Positions 46,371 to 55,763 of a stretch of DNA of 64,000 nt are shown here, piece by piece. The notes under the pieces were generated by a model. The model saw only the letters and a list, made by a program, of their open reading frames with translations, was not told where the DNA came from and searched no databases. Position numbers and translations under genes: made by a program. Each line of letters opens with the position of its first letter. Within the stretch, counting starts at the first letter, position 1. Origin of the DNA: Pontibacter kalidii (GTDB lineage Bacteria > Bacteroidota > Bacteroidia > Cytophagales > Hymenobacteraceae); NCBI RefSeq assembly GCF_026278245.1, contig NZ_CP111079.1:2172501-2236500 (forward strand). The letters are read 5' to 3'.

Positions 46371-47942
46371 TTAATAACCAGGGTTTTGCACAAGGTTAGG
46401 GTTTGACGCGATCGCTGTAGCTGGAATCGGAAAGAGACGCTTATAGGTCTCACCCGGGTTGGCAGGCTTAAACAGTATTTCATCCTCAAACCTCCCGAAG
46501 CGAATCATGTCTGTACGACGGGTCATCTCCAGCGCAAACTCGCGGCCTCTTTCATTGTAGATGTTCTGCAGAGTCAGGTTAGCGTCTGTGTACCTAAACT
46601 CAGGGTTATCGTTGAAGGCTCTGTCACGGACCTGGTTTACGAGCGCCAGCGCATCAGCCCTTGACCCTAGGCTGCTGCCCCTTAGGATAGCCTCCGCTTT
46701 CATCAGAAGCACGTCGGCATAACGGAAGATCACCACGTCGTTATTAGCGTTGAAGTTAACAGCGTTTGGGTCTGGCAGATACTTGATGTTACGGGCACCA
46801 GCTAGGCGGCCCAGGTCATCCTCGCCTCCTACATCGAAGGCCGGGAAATAGTAAGGATCCAGCACCACATTCACGCCATTGTACACAAGGTTGTCGCCGC
46901 TTGCGTTTAGTTGCTGCCCGTACAGCCACTGCTGCTTGCGTATGTCCTGATCTGCAAACAGGTTGAAGAAACTTGGCGTAGTGGTCCAGCCGTTCCAGGG
47001 GTTAGTGGTCAGCCCGTAAGTATCGCGGTGTGCGTAGTGCAGCACTTTGTTGTAGAGCAGGTTACCCTTTGCCTTCACCGCGTCAAACGGAATCGAGAAG
47101 ATGGGTTCTCTGTTCTGAGGGCCATTGGTAGGTTTAAACATATCGAAGTAGTTCGACTCCAACGCATATTTGTCCGAGTTGATGACTGCGTCGGCATGCT
47201 TTACCACCTTATCCCAGTAAAGCTCTCCATCCGGCGCCGTTGCTTTGCCGGTGTATACCTCAGAGTTTAGGTAGAGCTTCGCCAGCAGCGTGTGGGCCAT
47301 CCACTTGGTAGGCCTGCCGTAGGTGGTTGGGCTTACCTCCTCTGTCAGGTACTGCAGGTTTTCCTCTAGCTCAGCAGCAATAAAGGCAGCCACCTCAGCC
47401 CGTGGCATTTGCATCGGGGCAGCAGCATTATCATCAAATGTGGTCACTACCGGTATGTTCCCGAAAGCATCCATCATGTTGTAATAATACCAGGCGCGCA
47501 TGGTCTTCACCTCTGCAATCGTCTGCCGCTTGTTGTCAGACTCCGGAGCAGTCTCCAGTTGCGTCAGGATACGGTTCGCTGTACCGATGGCGTTAAAGCC
47601 CCAGTCCCAAGAGTTCCGCATCAGCTCGTGAGAAGGAGTCCAGGTGTGCAAGTGCATCGCACGCCACTTGCCGCCGTCAAACCAGTCACCGCCACGGGTA
47701 GGCACTACTACCTCATCTGTTGCTGTCTCCTGCAGGTCATAGAAGTTATTGTCGAAGAACTTCTGGGCGGCTACATACACAGGCCCGGTCAGGGCTGCGT
47801 ACTGCTCAGGCGTGGATGGGAAGTTCTGCTCTGTATAGTCAGAGTATACTTCTTCGTCCAGGTCTGTACAAGATGCGAAAGCACCCACTGAGGCACAGCC
47901 CAAGACTACCAAACTTTTTCTTATCAGTGATTTCATATTCAA
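46371..47942 (-). CDS. susD: SusD/RagB-family glycan-binding lipoprotein
   Basis: A 523-residue outer-membrane lipoprotein; MNMKSLIRKSLVVLGCASVGAFASC carries the lipobox (start at 47936 also possible). TPR-like helices typical of SusD are visible (NAIGTANRILTQLE, EVKTMRAWYYYNMMDAFGNIPVVT), and the C-terminus has DVLLMKAEAILRGSS, INERGREFALEMTRRTDMIRFG-like SusD blocks and a final LFPIPATAIASNPNLVQNPGY. It caps the SusC barrel and delivers oligosaccharide. 22 bp after susC. Confidence 0.95.
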   Translation of the reverse strand: MNMKSLIRKSLVVLGCASVGAFASCTDLDEEVYSDYTEQNFPSTPEQYAALTGPVYVAAQKFFDNNFYDLQETATDEVVVPTRGGDWFDGGKWRAMHLHTWTPSHELMRNSWDWGFNAIGTANRILTQLETAPESDNKRQTIAEVKTMRAWYYYNMMDAFGNIPVVTTFDDNAAAPMQMPRAEVAAFIAAELEENLQYLTEEVSPTTYGRPTKWMAHTLLAKLYLNSEVYTGKATAPDGELYWDKVVKHADAVINSDKYALESNYFDMFKPTNGPQNREPIFSIPFDAVKAKGNLLYNKVLHYAHRDTYGLTTNPWNGWTTTPSFFNLFADQDIRKQQWLYGQQLNASGDNLVYNGVNVVLDPYYFPAFDVGGEDDLGRLAGARNIKYLPDPNAVNFNANNDVVIFRYADVLLMKAEAILRGSSLGSRADALALVNQVRDRAFNDNPEFRYTDANLTLQNIYNERGREFALEMTRRTDMIRFGRFEDEILFKPANPGETYKRLFPIPATAIASNPNLVQNPGY

Positions 47943-47964
47943 TTCCGTATTAAATAGTATTAGA

Positions 47965-50900
47965 CTAGAAACTTAGGTTTACCCCCAGCAGGAAAGACCT
48001 TGTCTTAGGGTAGTAGTTACGGTTGTCGATACCTGGAGCCAGGCCATCTAGCGATACCTCTGGGTCTACGCCGGTATAATCCGTAATTACAAACAGGTTC
48101 TGGCCAGTCACATAAACTCTTGCCGTTTTCAGGTACTTCAAGCCAGCCACATTAAAGTTGTACCCTAGTGTGGCATACTCAAGGCGTGCAAAAGAGCCAT
48201 CCTCAATCCAGCGGCTCGATGCCACAGGCGCCTCGAAGATGCCATCCTCAAGCGCCTCCTGAGAGATATTGAATGATGTTGCCTGTGTTAGGCGAGACAA
48301 GTCGGCTCTGGTAGCATTGAAAATCTTGTTACCATACACACCCCTCAGGAAGAAGCCAAAATCAAAGGACTTATAGTTAAAGTTGTTGCTCCAACCGTAC
48401 GTAAACTTAGGCAAGGCCTGCCCAACAATTTGGAAATCGTCTGGTGTGCGCAGCTGATCTGCCGTCACCAGCTCGCCCTGAGGGGTTTGATAGATCGTCT
48501 GGCGCGTATTTTCATCATAGCCAATGTACCTGGCCGTATAGAACGTACCTAGTGGCAGACCTGGCTCAACCAAACTCACAGACTGGCCTGTCCAGCCATC
48601 CAACGTCAGGTAGCCTTCCAGGCGCTGCGTTACGTTCAGGTTGTCTACGTTACTGGCAAGTGAGCCTACCTCGTTCTTGTTGCGCGCGAAGTTAACCGAG
48701 CTGTTCCAGCTAAAGTTGCTGCTGCTCATTACCTCGCCTGTCAGCATAACCTCTACACCTTTATTACTCATGGTAGCACCATTGGCCAGCAGTCGGTTAA
48801 ACTGGTAAGGAGGGGTTGGCACATTGTACTCATACAGCAGGTCATCTGTCTGCTTATCATAGTACTCTACTGTACCGGAAACACGGCCATTCAGGATTGC
48901 GAAGTCCACACCCACGTTCAGCATCGAGGTGCTCTCCCACTTCAGGTCAGGGTTAGGGTTCTGAATAACGGAATAGCTGTTGATGAACTCACCATTGTAA
49001 AGGAACTGGTCTTCCTGAGGGCCGAACAGTGTAATAGAGCGGTATGGAGGAATGTTCTGGTTACCAGAGATACCGTAGCCAACACGAAGCTTCAGGTCAC
49101 TGAACAGGCTCTGCGTCTGCATGAACGATTCTTCGGATATTCTCCAGGCTGCAGCAAATGACGGGAACATCGCCCACCTGTTGTTCACCCCGAATTTAGA
49201 AGACCCGTCACGGCGCAGTGTGGCGCTCAGTATGTACTTTTCATCAAAGCTATAGTTTACACGGCCAAAAAATGACACCAGCGTAGACTCTTCTTTTCTT
49301 GGGAACCCTCTAAAGTGCAGGGCGGCATCACCGTTACCGGCGAACAGGTTACCAGCGCCAAGCTCATCAGAAGAGAAATTATCGTTAATGGCTTTAATAC
49401 CATCGTTTCTCATGGTATTCTGGTAAGAGTAGCCCCCTAAAAGCTTCAGCTTATGACGGTCAGCAAAGTTTTTAGTATAGTTCAATACCGACTCGAAAAT
49501 CTTGTCTGTGTGCTTAAGGCCTTCACGCTCGGCATAACCGATTCCTAAGGCACGCGGGTCGAAATCGCTACGGCGCATGTAGTAGTTGCGGTCATAGTTC
49601 TCTCGCTGCAACGAGCCTGTTAAGTCAAGCACCAGGCCTGGCAGAATGTCTACGCCAACCTTTGCAGAGCCCAGCATAATGTTTCTGTTGCGCTCCTCAT
49701 CACGCTGGTTCAACATGGCTACCGGGTTAAAGTAGTTTGTGCGGCCCGGCACCTGGAAATATCCTCCATAGCGCTCATACTCCGTAGCATCGCTGGTGAC
49801 AGGAGAAACAGGCAGGAACCTGGCAGCTCCGTTGAAGATACCGTAGTCTACGTGGTTAGAGTTGATCATAGTGTTCACTACAGACAAGCCCAAGCGCAGC
49901 CTGCCTTCGAACATATCCTGATCAACGCCTAAGCGGCCGATAACACGCTCCAGGGAATTTCTCTTTATGATACCTTCGTTATTGAAGTAGTTAACAGAGG
50001 CATTGTAGCGCGTAGTTTCATTCCCGCCGCTGAAACCTATGTTATGGTTCTGGGAAATTCCGTTGCGGTAGATCTCCTCCTGCCAGTCTGTGCTTGCGCC
50101 ATCCTCGCTGGCCGCCACTTCCATATCATTGTCAGCCAGAAAACGGTGGTACTCGTCCGCGCTCAGGACATCAATTTTGTTGGCTACTGTTTCTAAGGCT
50201 GCATAGCCGCTGTAAGATAGAGTTGGGGCACCTGCCTTGCCTCTTCTGGTGGTAACCATGATCACACCGTTCGCTGCTCTTGAACCATAGATTGCGGTGG
50301 CAGAGGCGTCTTTCAACACGTCCATGGATACAATGTCATCTGGGGCCACCAGATCGATGGAAGCGCCTGGCACGCCGTCAATCACGTAGAAGGGAGAGGA
50401 ACCTGCAGTAAGTGAGGACGGGCCTCTCAGCTGTATGGTAGAACCAGCGGTAGGGTCACCGCTGCTGCGGTTTACAGTCAGGCCGGGCACTTTGCCAGCT
50501 AGCAACTGGTCCGGGGTACCAACTACACCGTTATTAAACTCCTTAGGTGATATGGAGGCAACCGAGCCTGTTACATCCTGCTTGCGCTGTGTACCATACC
50601 CCACAACCACAACCTCCTCCAGCGCCTTGGTGTCGATTTGCATGGCGATGTTAAACGTGGCTTGATTGCCAACAGGAACCTCCTGCGTCTGGAAGCCGAT
50701 GAAGCTGAGCACCAGTGTGGAGTTGGCTGGCACGGAAAGGGTAAAGTTACCGCTAGCATCGGTAGAGGTACCACGCGTAGTCCCTTTTACCACCACGGTC
50801 ACGCCGGGAAGTGGGATACCGCCATCATCCGTTACAGTGCCGCGGATAGTCTGCTCCTGTCTCGCGTTCGTAGTTTTAGCCGGTGAGGCAGCCGGCGTGG

Positions 50901-51276
50901 CGGCGGGCGCAGTGTTCACATCCTTTACGATGATGTACACGTTGTTCACCTTCTTATAGGTCAAGCCGCCCGGGGTTAATACCTTTGAGAGCACCACCTC
51001 CACGTTCTGCTCCTCCGCAAGGCCAGCCGGCACCTGCAGCTGTAGGTTTTGCGCCACATCGGCCTTGTAAGAGTATTGTATGCCATACTTGTTGCGCAGG
51101 TCTCGCAGCACGTCGTTCAGCGACTTTGTGGAAGAACTCTGGCTCACTACGTTTGAACTGGCAGCCAAGGCCACCTGACCGTCGTAATGATCCTGAGCTG
51201 CTCCCGAAAAGTAAAGGAAACATGCAGCCGTTATGAGGCCGTATGTCCTTGTTCGGTTTGTAGTTTTTTTACCCAT
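47965..51276 (-). CDS. susC: SusC/RagA TonB-linked outer-membrane transporter with STN domain
   Basis: An 1103-residue barrel importing malto-oligosaccharides with SusD. Signal peptide, STN domain (about 50-115; LNDVLRDLRNKYGIQYSYK, GGLTYKKVNNVYIIVKD) that signals to a FecR protein, carboxypeptidase-regulatory domain (about 145-225; IRGTVTDDGGIPLPGVTVVVKG), plug with VDVLKDASATAIYGSRAANG, and barrel ending SFLLGVNLSF. The STN domain and the upstream FecR gene 18 bp away imply ligand-induced transcription. The gene is more AT-rich than its neighbours and nearly free of the AAGTAT word. Confidence 0.95.
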   Translation of the reverse strand: MGKKTTNRTRTYGLITAACFLYFSGAAQDHYDGQVALAASSNVVSQSSSTKSLNDVLRDLRNKYGIQYSYKADVAQNLQLQVPAGLAEEQNVEVVLSKVLTPGGLTYKKVNNVYIIVKDVNTAPAATPAASPAKTTNARQEQTIRGTVTDDGGIPLPGVTVVVKGTTRGTSTDASGNFTLSVPANSTLVLSFIGFQTQEVPVGNQATFNIAMQIDTKALEEVVVVGYGTQRKQDVTGSVASISPKEFNNGVVGTPDQLLAGKVPGLTVNRSSGDPTAGSTIQLRGPSSLTAGSSPFYVIDGVPGASIDLVAPDDIVSMDVLKDASATAIYGSRAANGVIMVTTRRGKAGAPTLSYSGYAALETVANKIDVLSADEYHRFLADNDMEVAASEDGASTDWQEEIYRNGISQNHNIGFSGGNETTRYNASVNYFNNEGIIKRNSLERVIGRLGVDQDMFEGRLRLGLSVVNTMINSNHVDYGIFNGAARFLPVSPVTSDATEYERYGGYFQVPGRTNYFNPVAMLNQRDEERNRNIMLGSAKVGVDILPGLVLDLTGSLQRENYDRNYYMRRSDFDPRALGIGYAEREGLKHTDKIFESVLNYTKNFADRHKLKLLGGYSYQNTMRNDGIKAINDNFSSDELGAGNLFAGNGDAALHFRGFPRKEESTLVSFFGRVNYSFDEKYILSATLRRDGSSKFGVNNRWAMFPSFAAAWRISEESFMQTQSLFSDLKLRVGYGISGNQNIPPYRSITLFGPQEDQFLYNGEFINSYSVIQNPNPDLKWESTSMLNVGVDFAILNGRVSGTVEYYDKQTDDLLYEYNVPTPPYQFNRLLANGATMSNKGVEVMLTGEVMSSSNFSWNSSVNFARNKNEVGSLASNVDNLNVTQRLEGYLTLDGWTGQSVSLVEPGLPLGTFYTARYIGYDENTRQTIYQTPQGELVTADQLRTPDDFQIVGQALPKFTYGWSNNFNYKSFDFGFFLRGVYGNKIFNATRADLSRLTQATSFNISQEALEDGIFEAPVASSRWIEDGSFARLEYATLGYNFNVAGLKYLKTARVYVTGQNLFVITDYTGVDPEVSLDGLAPGIDNRNYYPKTRSFLLGVNLSF

Positions 51277-51293
51277 AGGAATTTAGTTAATAA

Positions 51294-52325
51294 TCAGTTA
51301 GAGCTTATAGTGATGCTTTTGTGTTGTGTTTGCACCTCTACCTGCAGCGTTTCCGATAAGGTAGAAAGTATATGGCCTGGCGTGTTGCTATCCAGGTAAG
51401 CGGTGATGCGCTGGTGCTTCAGGGCAGGGTCCGTGATGGTTACTGAGTAACCATAGCTATGCTGCAGCATCTGGCCCACTTCCTCCAGCGTTATGTTTTC
51501 CAGCACCAGGTCCGTGTTCTTCCAAGCGGTGTAGAGCGCTGGCTTTACCTTCTTTTGAATGATGTGCCTCTGCTCCGTCACCTCCACCAGCTCGCCGGGC
51601 TGCATTTCCACCTGTTGCTCCTCTCCTTCGCCAGGCACCTTGAGGCGCACCTTGCCACTCTCAAGTATAACCTGCTGCTGGTTGCCTTTGCTGGAGACGC
51701 TGAACTCCGTGCCCAGTACCTCTACCGCAAGCCCGTCGGCGGTTTCAACTATAAATTTTTGATTGTTGTGTTTATGCGTTACAGAAAAGAAGGCCTGTCC
51801 CTCCAGGTGCACTGTTCTTTCTGCATCCTTTGGCCATTTGGCGGGAAGCACCAGCGTTGAGTTAGCGTTGAGCACCACGGTGGAGCTGTCGGGCAGGCGT
51901 AGGTGAAGGCGTTCCCCAGCTGCAGTAGCGTATGTTACGGTGGTTTCGCGCTGCTGGTAATAAAGGAAACTACTTACCAAAAGCAATGCGGCAGCGGCGG
52001 CGGCCCAAAGAAGGGCATATTTATTGGGGACAGCAGGTTCCAGCGCCACTACAACGGCAGATTCCTCCCCCACTTCGGTGTCGCGCTGGCGGGCAGCAGT
52101 GAGCTGTTCCCATACTTCATCCAGCGCGGTGTCTGCGGCTGGCCAGGAATCTTCCGACAAGTGGAGCACCATCTTACGTGCCTCCTGCACAGCAGTGCGC
52201 TGCCAGGGGTGCTCCTGCAAATAAGCATCCCAGAACGCATCCATCTCCTCAGTAGGCTGCTGCACCCATTTGATGAAGTCTTCATCCGCAGCAAAGTCAG
52301 AAGCCCTATAATTTTGATACTTCAT
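51294..52325 (-). CDS. FecR-type anti-sigma factor
   Basis: A 343-residue inner-membrane regulator: cytoplasmic N-terminus (about 1-100), one membrane helix KYALLWAAAAAALLLVSSFLYY (103-123 region), periplasmic FecR domain (ATAAGERLHLRLPDSSTVVLNA, EGQAFFSV, FIVETADGLAVEVLGTEFSV) and C-terminal DUF4974/STN-like domain. It should sequester an ECF sigma factor until SusC signals. No sigma-factor gene is adjacent or anywhere in the window, which is unusual. Confidence 0.92.
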   Translation of the reverse strand: MKYQNYRASDFAADEDFIKWVQQPTEEMDAFWDAYLQEHPWQRTAVQEARKMVLHLSEDSWPAADTALDEVWEQLTAARQRDTEVGEESAVVVALEPAVPNKYALLWAAAAAALLLVSSFLYYQQRETTVTYATAAGERLHLRLPDSSTVVLNANSTLVLPAKWPKDAERTVHLEGQAFFSVTHKHNNQKFIVETADGLAVEVLGTEFSVSSKGNQQQVILESGKVRLKVPGEGEEQQVEMQPGELVEVTEQRHIIQKKVKPALYTAWKNTDLVLENITLEEVGQMLQHSYGYSVTITDPALKHQRITAYLDSNTPGHILSTLSETLQVEVQTQHKSITISSN

Positions 52326-52486
52326 TTAAGTTAATAAGGAGTTAAAACAGACTCAGTGCCTGCTCACTAACTACTATAGTTGCAGTAAGTGCCTTTTATC
52401 CCTCCTACCTTAAAATATTTTTTGCTGATCAGACTAACGCAATGACCTCAGGCTACCCAGCTCCGGATTATAGGTTATACAAAACA

Positions 52487-52522
52487 AAAGCAGCTCCTAT
52501 ACCACGGCACAGGAGCTGCTTT
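52487..52522 (-). terminator. Rho-independent terminator of the alpha-amylase gene
   Basis: Twelve-bp perfect stem AAAGCAGCTCCT/AGGAGCTGCTTT with 12-nt loop, followed on the minus strand by TTTTGTTTTG; 28 bp past the amylase stop. It separates amylase from the fecR-sus operon. Confidence 0.88.
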
Positions 52523-52549
52523 ATACTTGGTAACAGTTTCAGCCCGCCT

Positions 52550-55375
52550 TTACTGCGCTACCTTTACCAGCTTCTGCACGTGGCGTTCGTGCCCGGCCGT
52601 GAATTGCAGGTAATAAAGGCCGTTGGCCATGTTTTGCAGCAGCACCTGTTGCTGCAAAACTTCCTGTGTCTTGTTTAAAGTCTGGTGGTAGATGATGCGG
52701 CCTGTCACGTCCAGTACCTGCAGTTGAACCGTGCCGCGGTAGGCGCTCTCAAAGTATAAAGTGGCCGCGCCCGGAGCCGGGTTTGGGTATACTTTTATAC
52801 TTCTGCCGGCCATTAACCCATCTTCCGCACCAAGTATAATACGCGACCACGGCAACAGGTTGGGCGCAGGCGCGTCCAGCTTTTGGGTGGTGAAGAGCCT
52901 AAACTCGCCCGGGGCCAGCAGGATCTCCTTGTCCGGTTCGGTAATAATCAGCTCATCGCCGGTAAAGTAGTCGTACCAGGTGCCGGCTTTGGGAAAATTG
53001 GCCTGAGGCTGCTGCTGCTTCACATCAAAGTTACCGATCAGGAACACGTCCATACCCTCGTCCTTCAGGGTGATGCGCTTCACGATGCTCTCTAAGTCGA
53101 GCGTAAAATCTTCGGTGGTGAAAGCGGGCTGGGATGTTTTGAGCTTGATCAGTTCAGCATATACCTGGAAGAGCTTGGCGCGCTCCGGATCGCTCTGGTA
53201 ATTCCAGCGCAGGGGTTTGTTGCTGGTGCGGCCGTTCTCGTCTATCGAAGTATCATAGCCCAGTTCCCCGAACTGCCAGACCATTTTCGGGCCGGGTATG
53301 GTCAGGGCAAAGGCAGCTGCCAGTTTAGCGCGGTTTAGGGCGGTGCTTTGGTCGCGGGTGTTGTAGCTGCCGGAAGATTTCCCATTCTGCTTTACATCAA
53401 ACAGAAAGCGCTCTTCGTCATGGCTCTCCATATACCCGATCACATGCGGTTGCTCCCACTCCCGCACCTGGTAAGACAACCACTGCGGGTTAGCGTTCTG
53501 CCCTTTGCCCAGCTGGCGCAAATCGTGGTTAGCATTGCCCCAGAACAGCATGCCATAGTTAGCCAGCTCCTTCTCCTCGGCGTTGTCTGCAAAGTGCTCC
53601 AGAATCACGTAAGCCGTCTCGTCCACGCTGCGGATCTCGTCGTAGATGCGTTTCCAGGTGGCTACGCGGTCGGCATCGTAGGCACTCCAGGCATCTATGT
53701 TGTCGCCTGTGTTCTTCTGGGTAAACCCTTTGGAGAGGTCAAAGCGGAAACCGTCCACCTTATACTCCTGCAGCCAATACGCCGTCACGCGCTGCACCAG
53801 GGCCTTGGTGGCCGGGCTGTCGTGGTTAAAGTCGAAGAACACGTTGAAGGGATGCGTGGCCTCCTGGTTAAAATATGGGTTGTTAGCTGCCGGACTGTCG
53901 TTCTCTTCATCCCAGTACAGCTTCACGTACGGGAACTCGTAGTCGGCCTGGTTCAGCACCACGTCAAGTATCACAGCTATGCCCGCTTTGTGCGCGGCAT
54001 CGATAAAAGCCTTCAGGTCTTCCTCGGTACCGTAGGCCTTGTCCGGGGCGAAGTAGAAGATCGGGTTATAGCCCCACGACTCGTTGCCTGTAAACTCCAT
54101 GACCGGCATCAACTGTATGGCATTTATACCCAATCGCTTGAAGTAACTGAGGGTATCGGTGAGCGTCTTGTAATTGCGCGTGGCCACAAAGTCGCGCACC
54201 AACAGCTCGTAAATCACGAGTTGGTCCACAGCCGGACGCTCAAAGTTTTCTGCAAGCCAACTGTACTCCTGCTGTTCTGTTTGCAATACCGATACAATGC
54301 CGCTGGCGCCTGTAGGGTATGGCTTCAGGTTGGGGTAGTTCACATCGCCCAAGTAAGGGTCGTTCCCGGGGTCGAGGATCTTATCCGTATAAGGGTCGGC
54401 CACGGCGATACTACCGTCCACCAGGTACTGGTACGCGACCTCCTCCCTGATAGGAAGTCCTTCTATGCGCAGCCAGTAGCGCTCGCCGTCCGGTGTTTGG
54501 TTCATTAAATGGTCCCGTGTTGGCTGCCAGTCGTTAAACTCGCCGATCACGTACACATGCTCTTTGTGCGGCGCGTACAGCACCAGCACCACTTCGGCCT
54601 CATTGATGTAATTTATGCCGTCCACCATGCCTGCAGGGAGCGCCGCCACCGGCACTTCTGGCTTGATCATGTACTCAAACACATCCGAGGCACTTTCCCC
54701 CGCTTTTATGGCTTCGATGGCTACCTGGTGGCGCAGCCCTCTGTCGGGGCCGGTGCGGATAGTTTGGCTCAGCTTCTCGCCGCCCACACTTCTTCTTACT
54801 TCCACCCCATCGTGCAGCAGACGCAGTTCGGCTGCTTCAGAGGCAACCGCCTCTACCTCGATGGTGCTGTTGGCTTGCACAAAGAAAAAGTCCTGCCCCG
54901 GCCTCTGAAACGAGACCTTCAGCTCATCCTCATACACCTCGATGATGATATCCTCGGTCTGCGCCGAACCGCTGCCATTTTTCAGCAGCAGGCCCAGTTT
55001 GCGGATGGGGGTAACGGCAGGCACGCCAAAGTACGTACGGGGCACGAGGGTGATTTGCCACTTGTCGTTGCCCAGCGGGGTCATTCTGCCTGGTTCAAAA
55101 GGCGCTCCCCAGGTCTTCTGCCCGGCAGGCTGGTACTCAAAGGCGTCTCCGGTCGCTGAGGTGCCGGCCCCGGACCACAGGTACACATCATTTGTTTTGC
55201 CAAGCAGGTTCTTGGCGCGTGGATCTTTAGCCTTGGTCAGGTCGAAGGTGATGGTTACCTCCTTGCCAGCCGTCGGGAAGGCCGGAACGGTGGTGACAAC
55301 CTGCGCCTGCACCTGCCAGTGCAGAACCTGAAGGATGAAGAGCACAAAGAAACGTGGGAGGGTAAAGAGCTTCAT
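52550..55375 (-). CDS. Secreted GH13 alpha-amylase with type IX secretion tail
   Basis: A 941-residue extracellular enzyme cleaving alpha-1,4-glucans. Signal peptide from the ATG at 55375 (MKLFTLPRFFVLFILQVLHW), two N-terminal beta domains (PTAGKEVTITFDLTKAKDP; a CBM48-like HVYVIGEFNDWQP), then the GH13 barrel with VILDVVLNQADYEFP, nucleophile Asp in VDGFRFDLSKG, acid Glu in AYVILEHF and HD in YMESHDEERF. A C-terminal sorting domain of about 80 residues (IKVYPNPAPGAATLYFE, VTGRIIYH, GLYYLQF, VQKLVKVAQ) directs it to the type IX system. A start at 55486 would add a non-conserved stretch. It feeds the sus operon downstream. Confidence 0.92.
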   Translation of the reverse strand: MKLFTLPRFFVLFILQVLHWQVQAQVVTTVPAFPTAGKEVTITFDLTKAKDPRAKNLLGKTNDVYLWSGAGTSATGDAFEYQPAGQKTWGAPFEPGRMTPLGNDKWQITLVPRTYFGVPAVTPIRKLGLLLKNGSGSAQTEDIIIEVYEDELKVSFQRPGQDFFFVQANSTIEVEAVASEAAELRLLHDGVEVRRSVGGEKLSQTIRTGPDRGLRHQVAIEAIKAGESASDVFEYMIKPEVPVAALPAGMVDGINYINEAEVVLVLYAPHKEHVYVIGEFNDWQPTRDHLMNQTPDGERYWLRIEGLPIREEVAYQYLVDGSIAVADPYTDKILDPGNDPYLGDVNYPNLKPYPTGASGIVSVLQTEQQEYSWLAENFERPAVDQLVIYELLVRDFVATRNYKTLTDTLSYFKRLGINAIQLMPVMEFTGNESWGYNPIFYFAPDKAYGTEEDLKAFIDAAHKAGIAVILDVVLNQADYEFPYVKLYWDEENDSPAANNPYFNQEATHPFNVFFDFNHDSPATKALVQRVTAYWLQEYKVDGFRFDLSKGFTQKNTGDNIDAWSAYDADRVATWKRIYDEIRSVDETAYVILEHFADNAEEKELANYGMLFWGNANHDLRQLGKGQNANPQWLSYQVREWEQPHVIGYMESHDEERFLFDVKQNGKSSGSYNTRDQSTALNRAKLAAAFALTIPGPKMVWQFGELGYDTSIDENGRTSNKPLRWNYQSDPERAKLFQVYAELIKLKTSQPAFTTEDFTLDLESIVKRITLKDEGMDVFLIGNFDVKQQQPQANFPKAGTWYDYFTGDELIITEPDKEILLAPGEFRLFTTQKLDAPAPNLLPWSRIILGAEDGLMAGRSIKVYPNPAPGAATLYFESAYRGTVQLQVLDVTGRIIYHQTLNKTQEVLQQQVLLQNMANGLYYLQFTAGHERHVQKLVKVAQ

Positions 55376-55763
55376 AAGCAGCATGTTGGAGATGGTAAGT
55401 AGGGTTAACGTCAGCAGAGCCAATGTATGATAGACGGCAAAGCGGGGAAAGTTAAGCAAGTATAGGGTAATTAAGAACAACATCACACCTTTAAAAAGTA
55501 TAATCCGAGCAAGTGATGCTGAAGATACAACTGGAACTTACAGAAGAATCATTTGCCATGCTGAGGTATGTGACGATGAGGGAGGGCCCCCTTGCCCATC
55601 GCATTGTTGCGTTTTTGTATAAAGAATAATTATAGAATAGGATTATACAAATCTTGTGTATATTGTAGCGAATTTCCGCATCGTCTGCGCCAGTTGTGAG
55701 AACGGCTCGGAAGTATAGCTGACAATGCTCCGAAACCTTTAGTCTAAATCTTAATTCAGCCGC
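55376..55763. other. Divergent spacer between amylase and kinase genes
   Basis: About 390 bp without a gene. It holds three AAGTATA words and an AT-rich tract at 55615-55670. No operator-like repeat or exact -7 box was recognised. Confidence 0.4.

Noticed and set aside
53348..54508. 386-codon open frame antisense to the alpha-amylase
   Set aside because: The opposite strand carries full GH13 motifs; the antisense product has no recognisable domain.
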